From Lepidostoma basale (taxonomy: Eukaryota; Arthropoda; Insecta; Trichoptera; Lepidostomatidae), in NCBI GenBank assembly GCA_022606425.2, contig JAHDVF020000237.1:558001-622000 (forward strand): a DNA stretch of 64,000 nucleotides. Direction: 5' to 3'. Shown here piece by piece: positions 13,401 through 25,400 of this stretch. Each line of letters begins with the position of its first letter. Position 1 is the stretch's first letter. Below the pieces are notes generated by a model. The model made no database searches. It had not been told where the DNA came from and worked only from the letters and a program-made list of their open reading frames with translations. A program made the translations under genes and the position numbers.

Positions 13401-16400
13401 AGAAATTTTGAATCAAACCCCCCAAATCTAAGTAATCATGCCCCCGCATAAAACAACAACCCACCAAATCACCTTCCAACAATGTGCCCATCAGACGTAA
13501 GAGGAATAGCCACAAGAGCTGAACCTCTGTAAGCCAGAAGAGGTTTTGATTCGAAATTTCTTACGCAAGCCGGGCTTCTAGGCTTCTATGGCAGTACCGC
13601 CACTAGAATCAGGTGATGAATTGCTTAGATTGGATAGAGTGGAGATTTAATTGTCTTAGGTGTGGCGGATTGATGAGCAGCTGTGTTGGACATTGTTTCT
13701 TACAGAACCCTTTTAGACACCCAAGACTCAATCGCAGATTAACTTCGTTATGTTGATAGTTGTCCAAATGACACATGATTATTGATTCAATTCTCAGTAT
13801 TTTTATCTCTAATATTTTTCAATTTTTAGAAAATATTTGTATAATATTAATATTCTTACATTTTTCATATAGTTGAGAGTGGCCGAAAGTTCATAATGCT
13901 GGGAAGCAAAGAAGTGGATTACGACCCTAACTTTAGACTGTATTTGACAACCAAATTGGCCAACCCAGATTTGAATCCTGCCGTTTACGCCAAAGCTATT
14001 GTTATCAACTATATGGTGACACTAACAGTAAGTTTGTTCTAAGTTCAGAGATCCTCAAGTATCCACCACAAGGATATCCTTGACATAATTATAATTCAAA
14101 TGGATATACTACAGAACCTCACACTATACACCAAAATACACTAATCGAAGAATGAGAATCATAACAGTAAAAATGTGTATATTTGCATTTTCCAGGGTTT
14201 GGAAGATCAGTTGCTCAGTGTGGTAGTGAGAGCAGAACGAGCTGATCTAGAAGAACAGAGAGAGTCCCTTATCAAGGAGACATCAGCCAATAAGAGCTTG
14301 TTGAAACAACTTGAGGATTCTCTGCTGCGAGAGCTCTCCATGTCCACCGGCAACATGCTGGACAATGTGGACCTTATTGATACCCTGGAGAACACCAAGC
14401 TTAAAGCTGGAGAGGTGAGTTAAACAAAATATAATTGACTTTAAGACCAGTTCTAATGCTTTTCATGTGACCATTTCTCTTTGAATTCCTAGTTTAAGTA
14501 TATAATGTAGTGTCATGTATTTTATTTAAAGCATCATTTTGGAATAACAAATCAAACCAGGACACTAAGAGCAATGGCTTAAGAATCCACAGATCTATGA
14601 AGTAATCATATCTACAGTTTGATTCCTCTCCCAGTTAGCATTATCATTATTATTTTAATTTTAATTGAAACACTGTTTTTCCACCTATTGATATAAACTA
14701 TGATAAAAAACATATTAGATATAAATATATAAACTATGTTTACAAAGTCCTCCCGATGATGAAGGTATACCGTAAAACCTACGAGATGTGAACTCAAAAG
14801 TGTAAAAAACATTGTTTTAATTCTCAAAAAAAATATCATTGTGTATTTCCACAGTGTTAATGTCTTAAGTTTATCAAAAATGATTTAATATTGAAAAAAA
14901 TATTTGATTTTTAGAAGCTTTTCTAGTAGTTTCGTCTTACTAAGGCATTATTAAGTGTAATAATTGTATGATAATGCCCCAGCAAGGTGAAACATGTCAC
15001 ACATATGAAAACAAATGGGAAAATGGATTTTTTCGTCCATATTTAATCATTATTATGGAGTTTTACATCCTTTAAAAAAAATTGGTTTATCTAAGAATCC
15101 CCCAAATATTATATAAAAAGGATTTGCAAGTATCCATATCGGTGAGTTTGCGAATTAATAGTCTCTTAGCATTCTTAATCTTGTTGTTAAAGTCATGACT
15201 AACCACCATACTCGGTCTCTGTTCCCTTGAAGCATCCGATCTCATGAAATATATGTTTTTTTAGGTAATGGAGAAACTGACCCTCGCAATGACCACCAGC
15301 GCTGACATCGACAGCCTCCGTGACGGCTACCGTCCGGTTGCCAAGCGCGGCGCCATTCTATTCTTCGTCCTCTCGGACATGGCGACCGTCAACACAATGT
15401 ATCAGTACTCCCTCTCCGCCTACCTCGAGGTGTTTGCGTATTCGCTCAAGAAGGCCATGCCCAACGTGATCCTCGTGAAGAGACTGAGGAACATCATCAA
15501 CATGCTAACCAAAAACGTCTACGACTACGGGTGTACTGGTATGCTCATCATTCTTCTTCTTCTTCCAATGCCGTGTCAGGTCCCCCCAACGTTGGCAATC
15601 ACCGCAGCAAAGGCATCACTATCCTGTGCCATTTGGAACAGATTCTGAATTCTGGTAATTCCTGTCCATTCTTTAATCTTCCGCAGCCAGGACAACTGCC
15701 TTCTGCCAACTCCCCGAAGTCCCTCTATTTTACCTATTAATATCAGTCGATGGAGATGGTATTTTTCTCCCTAAGCACATGACCCAAATCATCATTACTT
15801 CGTATCAAATATTCAAGGTCAAATAAAAACCTAATCTTACCTGAATTTTATAAATTTGATCGTACAAATAGTAATTTTAGTCTTCTAACTTCATCTTGGT
15901 AAAGAATCAACTCTGTATGTTTGTCTGTTTTCAAATATTTCAGGTATTTTTGAGCGTCACAAGCTGCTTTTCTCCTTCCAAATGACAATAAAACTGGAAC
16001 AGAGCATGGATAATGTGTCGCAGGCTGAAGTAGACTTCTTCATCAAGGGGTCTGTCACACTGGAGAAGTCGGCCCGCGTCTGCCCGGCTCCTTGGCTGTC
16101 ATCGCAGGTTAGTTATAGTCTTAAGAAAATTAGAAAATAGAACTTTAAGCTGAAACAAATAATTGTGAACATCAATACCATTAAAGACAAGAGAATTAAA
16201 TAGTCTAACATGGTGAAATCATCTTTCTATGATTAGTCTCTTGTTTATTCCAGCTGCACTACAAAATTTAGTGGTCCAGTCATTAATGCTTTAATTGGAA
16301 TTTCTATCTAAGATGTTCTTCGGAAGATATGCACTGTCCATTTACCATATACTACTCAATATGTAAATCGAACATTCTAACATCGGTACACGATAAATGT

Positions 16401-19400
16401 GAAATAGAAATTTATTTGTATAAAAAAACTGTAATGGTGTTCTTGAACCGACCGTTATGAATGGAAATGAAGCACAGAACTGATAAAAGAAATGATAGGA
16501 TAATAAATGCAGTGGAAATTAAATCTAATTCTGTTTGTTTTGTTTCTTTAACATTGATGTAAAACTCCATATTAAATAATGAATATGAATGAAAAAAAAA
16601 TCTTTTCTAGAAGTTTTATTATTTTCTATGTGAATGACATGTTTCACCTGTCTAAGGCATTATCAAATGTTTGTTTAAAATTCAATCGTGCTTTTAAAAC
16701 ATTTGATAATGCCTTAGACAAATGAAACACGTCATTCACATATTATGTAATAAAACTTCTAGAAAACTGACGTTTTTATTTGTATTACTTATGAAATGAT
16801 ATCTCTTAGAAGAATGAGGGTTAAATCTGTAAATTATATTGTCAAATATAAATATAAGAAGTAAATGTAGTGGGAATGAAAGTCTTACCTGTATGAACAA
16901 AATAATGAAAGGGTCGTTAAAATGGTTTAGGCATATCAGGGTCGTTAAAATGGTTTAGGCACCTCAGGGAGTATAACTGTTATCCTTTTATGTACCCCTC
17001 ACTGTTTCTCTCAGGAGTGTTGGGTTTCAACACTCTTGAAGCTCGTAGAATGATCTTTCTGGGAAAGCATTTTTTTAAACTGTTATCCGGAGGTGTTTTC
17101 AATCCAGGAGTGCTGAGAGAGCTAAATCTGTACGTTCCCCATAGTTATAGCAGAGCAAGGGGGCATATATTATTTTATGCCCCAAATTGCCGCACAGAGG
17201 CCCTTCGAAGTTCTCCTGTATTGAAGGCGATTCGTCTCTTAAATGAGGTTGCAAAAGAGATAGACCTCTTTGGATGCAATTATGGCGAATTCGTAAATGC
17301 CCTTATGATAAAGGCTGCAAGCAGATAACTGGCTTTTCCTATTCATATGGTTCTATGTATATTTCCTTTGATATTCTTTTATTTCACCCTTTACATCGAT
17401 TTGGCTTGCGCTGTAATGATGTAAGGAGTTTTTTCAACAAAATAATAATAATATGGAAATAATGGATGAAAATAGAATTATAAAGAAAGTACATGTTAAA
17501 TATGTATGGTAAACAGAAAAAACAAAATAAAGGAAGACTGAGGAAAACGTTGACATGATCAAATCAATCAAATATTAACTATATTAACAGTATGGCCGTC
17601 CATTATTTCTGCCTGCCCCTTTAGACAGACTGCGTAATGGTTAGTTAATCAGTTAAAAATTATTGGATAGATTGGATAATCATGCTTTTAAAAGTTTATT
17701 TAATTGTCAGTATAATACCTTATTTGATTTGATTTTTCTAGGGATGGGAAGATGTGATCAAACTGAGTTCTGACTTTGGAGAAGTATACAGAAGTTTGCC
17801 TGACGACATGTCTAGAAACATTGCAGAATGGCAGAGGGTAAGTGAAATAGATATTAAATTATCTGACCTGACTAAACAGACTTCATTCAACACTTCCCAA
17901 AGTTTTGAACTGCAGCTGGCTACATTTGCAGCTCATATATGAATGAATCTAAAAAATCTTTTTTCTTTAGTTTCTTACTACTAAAAATGATACTTAACAT
18001 TTTGAGAAACTAGGACAATCTATCTCAGCTGCAAATTTAACCAGTAGTTAAAAGCCAATTTTTAGGATTGAAAATATATCCAGCGAGCCTGCCGGGGTTA
18101 AATAGTAATTCTGGTGTTTTTGACAGTGGTTCGACAACGACACCCCTGAGTCAATGGACTACCCGTGTGGCTACTCGGGTAAACTGAATCCGTTCGGCAC
18201 CCTCATGCTACTGCGTTGCTTCAGAGTGGACCGAGTCTTCCGCGCCATCAGCAACTACATCACAGTCACTATGGGAGAAGAGTTTATCACTCCACCAGTG
18301 GTCAGGTACGGATCTAACCCACATACATTTATTTATTTGTTCCACGAACATTAGCACTTCTAATATACTCGTTTACAGTTTGGAAGGAATATTTGATCAA
18401 ACAACACCTGGCACTCCCGTGGTGTTTATTCTCTCGGCCGGTTCTGATCCGAGTAGCGACCTGATGAAGTTAGCCGACCACCATGGGTTTGGCGGAGGGA
18501 AATTCAAATATCTCTCCCTCGGGCAAGGTCAAGAAAAGGTGAGTACATTATAAACTTAATACAAAACCATCAAAGTAATCGAAACTCAACTCATAAATAA
18601 CATATGAAAGTATTTATTGTTTCTTGAACAATGGTGTAAAACTCCAGATAAATAATTATTACAAAATAAATTGTCTGTTTTATAGAAGTTTTTATGGGAA
18701 TGACATGTTTCGCCTTGCTAAAGCATTATCAAATATTTGATAATACCTTTGCAAATCCATTTCTCTTCTTCTTCTTCAAGGAATATTCATCTTTATGTTC
18801 TTAATGGGTATTTTCAACCACATTATCTTCCAACTTGCATAATAAATAAATAGAAAATTCTTTAAAATCAAATCAGTTTATTTTCTCAAAAGATATTTAA
18901 AAAAAAAATCATGTTTAAGACAAGGTAAAATAAAACATAATACCAGGAATGCATGAGAAATGATTTGACTTTTAGGAAGACAAGAAACTCTCTAAAGTCA
19001 AGAGTATTTTTCTTCTGAACGTACTTGCACTAATATGGAAGATGTCAATGTCATTCCCATAAAATATAAGAAACCTTCTAGAAAACAAACCTTCAGAAAA
19101 TATTTGTGTTTATTATAAAATATGAAAGTATTATCTACTGAAAAGACGAGGGTTCATAGAGAAATGAATAACAAATTAGACTGAATTAAGTATCATCTGA
19201 AAAACAAATAACATCGGATCTGAAAAATAAGAATCAATGTATTATTATTTAAAAAATGGATGCATATTTTACTTTAGCTTGCCATCTCTTTACTGGAGAC
19301 TGCTATCTCCCGCGGCCAGTGGCTGATGCTGCAGAACTGCCATCTGCTGGTGTCCTTCCTCATTGAACTGGAGAAGCAGTTGGAGAAGATGGAGAAGCCA

Positions 19401-22400
19401 CATCCGGAGTTCAGGCTTTGGCTCACTACTGATCCTACCCCCGCCTTCCCCATCGGCATTCTACAGAGATCTCTCAAGGGTATTGGATCTTCTTAATGAT
19501 AAGACAACAATTTGATTAACCTAAATTAAAATAAGTGTTATTGAAAAGATGAATCAATAGCAATGCGAAATAGAAGATTGATGAAATAAAAAATGCAACA
19601 TTTTTAATGTATACAAATTCTTGTAGACAAATACTGGATTTTACCCATTGCGGATAATTTTTTTTTTTTATAAGGATTAATTGTATCTCAATGGAGACGA
19701 AGATGTAAATTGTTTTTCTGGGAACAGAATGTGGTGGCCAAGGCGCTTACAGGACTTATGACCTGTCATTGGTTGGGTTGAGCGATCGCTTTATGTTTTA
19801 ACATTTCCCATTCCGCCTTTCTTATGACCACCACATCTGACAAATTTTTGGAACTTGCATATATGCTAGAATCCCGCGCTTGTCTTTACATATTTTAGTT
19901 CACTCTACACTAGCGTCATCTATTAAGGTTGGGAAGCATTAAGCAGAAAATCTTTATTGATGCACTGTGAATGTAAATATACGAATGTAATAATGTGAAT
20001 GCAATAATATTGAAACTTTTCTGTGATAACCTTCTGAAAACTATCCTAGCCTAACACAATACTGATTCTTCTTAAGTTAAGCAGGGTTAAGTTAAGTACA
20101 TTCATAAGGCCACTCTTGATATATGGAGTAGAGACCTGGACGCTAAATGTTGTGGATTCCCAATAGTTTGTGAGTGTATGAGCACAAAATTCTGAAGAGA
20201 GTTTTTGGGCCAGTCCGCGAGGATAATATATGGCTCTGGCATAACTATGAATTATATTATAAGAACTGGCAAGAAATACCACCAACCATTTTTGTTAAGT
20301 TTATAAAACATCAACAGCTTAGGTGGGCTAGATATCTGGTCAACACCCGCACAGTTGACGTTCACAATAACGGAGGGAAGATTGCTGCTTGTTGATTGGA
20401 TGGTGTTCTGAAGGATCTTCAATTGTTGGGAGTCAGACCTGAGTTCTGGAAGTATAAGGTTCAGGATAGGGTCAGCTAGAGAGACTTTTATGGAGGTGGC
20501 CGAGGTCCACTCAGGATTGTGGAGCCAGAGAGAAGAATTTAAGGATATATGATTTTAAATCATTAATCATCGTTTTGGTATGTTTTCAGTTGTCACAGAG
20601 CCGCCTAATGGCTTGAAGCTAAACTTGCGCAACACATACTTTAAGATACCATTGAACCTTCTAGAGAACTGTGCACATCCGATGTTCAAGCCTCTTGTTT
20701 ACGTTTTGGGCTTTTTCCATGCTGTCGTTCAAGTAAGTAAGCAATAAACCAGAATAGCTGGAGGAATGTCAACCAAACATTAAATGTATGCTCTTACTAA
20801 ACTACCCATAACTGATATAATTCTAAATTTTAATGCTCCTTCTACAGGAGAGGCGAAAGTATGACAAGATGGGATGGAATATTTGCTACGACTTCAGTGA
20901 ATCCGACTTCACAGTCTGCCTTCAGATCTTGGAGTGTTATCTCAACAAGTGCCTGGCCACTAGTGGACCGATCCCATGGGCCACGCTCAAATATTTGTTT
21001 GGAGAAGTAAGGAATAGGATATTTATACAAAACTACGATATTAATAAAAGTACATTTAATGACGCCTATTGGTGGCGATGAGGTTCGCAACCCATCACAC
21101 CGCGTCTCCCGCGGGGTGAAAAGAGAAGGATGGAGTGCCGCACCAGTAAAAGTGTGACAGTCCATTCTTTCTGCCTACCCTTTCGGGGAGACGGCGTGAT
21201 GGTTAGTTAGTTAGTTACATTTAATTCCATTATTACTACTGTTGGTAATAACTTTGTTAATACCAAAATGTTCTTTGCTGCTCTAGGGAGTTTGAGTGAA
21301 AATCCTGGACTGTGTACCACGGACAAATATCTAGTTCCATTAATAGAGGATCTCATTGCCTTTTTCATATTAACCCCCCTACCTTTAGGTAACTTTCCGA
21401 GAAATATGCAAAAATACATCACCCATTTTATTAATTAAATTTAGTTATAAATTGATTCTATTTTTTTAAATTACGAAACGTCAAAGACTCAACTGCACAC
21501 TTCGCCTGCCCCTTGTAAAACTATCTTATTTGTGAAGACTTGTACTCGAGTGTTGATGACACATACGTGTATCCCTAACGGTTTGTACATTTTAGGTACA
21601 TTCTTTTTTCTCAAGCGTGATACGTGATACGAGATAGCGCAGAATGGTACAGTCAAAGTGTGCGTATCATGTGTTCATATGCTTAGGGCGGTTAAGATAT
21701 CCATGATGCTTTTATGTTTTAAAACAACTCCAGGTGTATTATTTTAGTGGCTTTATTAAATTGCTATTTTGCCTGCGTCTATCTTTGTCTTTCACGGCTG
21801 TTCTTCTTGTGCTCCATCCTGGACAAGGAAACTGCTACCCCTTTTTAGAACCTGCACTTTTTCGGTTTTACATCCTTCCAGATATGTAGACCTCGTTCAG
21901 TTTGTTGGTTGGAAATTATCTATAGGTTTAATATGACCCAATTGATACAGTCTACAGAGATTATTCGAATGGGCTACAACAGGTCTTGAAATGAGATTCA
22001 TATGCCACAGCACTGTAATGTCCACTCTAGATGTTGTCTTCTCAGATTGGCCCAATGGTACCCCTAACAAAAGTTTGCCACCTTTTAGGTAATGTACGGT
22101 GGTCGCGTGATTGACGACTATGATCGACGCATCGTTAAGACATACATGGAGGAATACTTTGGAGACTTCTTGTTCGACGCCTTCCAGCCATTTTTCTTTT
22201 ACCGTGATGAAACGGTTAAGTACTTCATCCCTCCGGACTGTACAAGAGATGAATATATTGGTAAATAAACTTGTATTGAAATCAAACGTGCATTTCGTTA
22301 AATGAGGACTGATCATTACAAAGATGCAAAATCGAAATCTTAAACATAAAGACCAATAACTGTGCATATGTGCAAAGTGATTGCATAATAAAGTGTAGTT

Positions 22401-25400
22401 CAAACTTCTGCCTAAAGATGCCACCCGCCCTACATGACACATGCTATAATACAATAAACAGTTATTTCTCCTCTTTGTTTTACGTTTAAACAACTTCGCA
22501 CTTTTGTGATGACCAGCCTTCAATTGTTAAACTATTACTATTGATGCTATTAACATTTTAGAGGAAATTGATCACCTTCCATTGGCTAATTCTCCGGAAG
22601 TGTTTGGTTTGCATCCTAATGCTGAAATCGGTTATTACACTCAAGCTGTGAAGGATATCTGGGAACATCTTATAGACCTGCAACCACAGACAGGTGATGA
22701 TCTTTTCTTGTTGGAATGTTCCTCAATATTTATTGCGAAATACAATGAGCTATTTTCAAGCTAAATCTGTGATTAAAAAACTTCTGGACTTATGTTACAT
22801 CAGGCGCTGTCGGTGGTGGAATAAGCAGGGATGACTTCATAGACAACGTGGCCAGCGACATACTGAGCAAGATGCCGGCAGAGTTTGAGATTTGGAGAGT
22901 TAGGAAACAGTTTGAGATGTACATCACTCCCTCGTTTATTGTACTGCTGCAGGAATTGGAAAGGTCAACTCTCTGTAAACATTTTTAAATGATATTATCC
23001 GGATGATAGAAATATTTTTAATAATATCATAATTTCCGAGTAGGTATAACAACTTGATTGCAAAGATGTCCAAGACCCTGTCGCTGCTGCGGAAGGCGTT
23101 AGCTGGTGAGATTGGCATGGACGCAGTGCTGGATAATATCGCCTACTCCCTGTTTAACGGGCAGATCCCCATGGAGTGGCGCAAGCTGGCGCCCGCCTCC
23201 TGCAAGAACCTGGGAGGCTGGATGGAGCACTTCATGAGGAGGGCGGCACAATACCAGCTTTGGGTAAAGGAATACAAACCCATTTTTACTTGAATTCTTT
23301 CGATAGTGATCCAATGGTAGATCTTCTGACATATTGTAGTATTATTTGACGACAGCATAACAATGGTTTCCAAAGCAAATACTTGCGTACATTATAGACT
23401 AGCAATATATAAATCAATATCCTTTGGGAAGTTAGGAGACTGTTATTTAATTTAAATCAAATTGAATTAAATCAAATTCGATCAGTTAATTAACTCACAA
23501 GACATTACAAACAGGAAAATGTTTAAGGCATCTATTGAGTACAGGTAAAATATTATAAAAATACAACATAGTACCAGAAATGCATTAGAGATGGTTCGAC
23601 ATTAGGAAGACAAGATATTTGTCTCCTGAACGTACCTTCACTAATATGAAAGACGTCGATCTCTGAGGAGACCGTGTTCAGCAGACTAATTGCTCTTCCC
23701 ACCGGTGTCACCAGAGGCAGATTGGTTCTGTTGATCGGTAGGTAAAACGACTCTGTGCTGTCGCTGTCAGAGAAATCTATCAGGGACAAAAAGACTAACA
23801 CCCTTTAGCACGGCCGAGTTCTCGAAATATCCCCTGATTAATTTAAAGAAATGGGTAATGAGATGCCCATCTCTTCGAAGCTCTAAAGAATTGGTTCCAA
23901 GCATTCCTAAAAGAAATGCCATTCCATTCCTAAAGAGACTATCAGAGTACAGTTTGATGGATTAAGTAGAACTAATTTGATTTCTTACTTCAGATGGCTG
24001 TATAACACTTTTGTACACCTGTTTTAGCCTCCTTGATTATCTAAGCACCTCGATCCTGCGTATTTTGCACCCAGCAGTCTGTTTTGCCCAACCTAGTCAG
24101 TCAACCTAGCCTAGAACATTATCCATTGCTTTGGTCTCTCCGGCTCGGCATACATGCCCAATCTATACTAGGCTAATGACTCTGTGCTTGCTATACGGGT
24201 ATGAGTGCACCATTGGGATGATTAATAAATAAAAATTGTGCTCTATAAATCATAATTTTTTTAAATAAATGAATAGCACATGGCAGCTGAAAGATAAAGA
24301 GAGTTGATCCTAGTAAATGGTTTGTAAAGTTCACTAGCAAAGACATGTCTTTGAAAAGTTTGTATACACACATTTCCTGCTGATTTAGTCGAGGGTTATT
24401 TATTACAGTCTACAAAAGAAGAGCCGGTAGTAATGTGGCTGTCGGGGCTCCATATTCCCGAGGCATACCTTACGGCGCATGTGCAGATGGCCTGCCGCCT
24501 CTACACCTGGCCGCTGGACCGCTCCACGCAGTTCACCCGCGTCACCTCCTTCTGCGATCCCGATGAGGTTGAGGAGAGACCAGTCACCGTGAGGATACAT
24601 ACATTTTTTATTCTTAATCTATTACTCCTAAAGATAACTGGACACAAAATTCGAAAAAAAGATTCCCCAATCTTGCCAAGTTGTCCCTGGATATGCTAAC
24701 GCATTACACAGTTCCAATTCCTCCATGGCAGCTCTAGTCTGATTGGTTAAGCCTCCTTGGGTTTCAATTAGTTGAGGCACCCATAAGCTCTGTTGGACGG
24801 CCTTTAAGGGATTGCATGAAATGGTACCAGCTTATATGTCTAAACTCTGCATCACCTCTGTATCTGAGAATCTCAAATGCAAGGCAGTATACATTGCAAT
24901 CAGCAAAGTCTTTTGTAATCGGTAGATGTTTATGCCAAAAGGCTATTAAAGCATTTTCTACAGCGCCCTTGAGATGATTAATTTATAATAATGACGCTAA
25001 ATAAATCATCCAATTTATTTATATTATTATTATTATTATTATAAACTCTCTTCCATTTGTCCAGTCTTTCCATTTCTGGTGCACGCTGTAGTAAAAGGGT
25101 GTTGAGAAATCATCTTTTTTTTTTTTTTTATTATGATATTAGAATTTATTTTACAATCTTCAATGTGAGCAGAAAATAGCTCATTATTATAAAGAAGGAA
25201 TCTGGTCGTGTCCAGACTTGAACCCATGTCCCCTGGATCAGGAGCCAAGCGTTCTATCCCCTAGACCACCATCCGGTCTTATTGATGATAGTCTGGAATC
25301 ACGCCTGAAATTTAAAAAAATTAAGGGCTAACCCAAACTTTCAGGGATGCTATGTATGCGGGCTATACCTGGAGGGAGCACGCTGGGATCTGCAGGCCGG

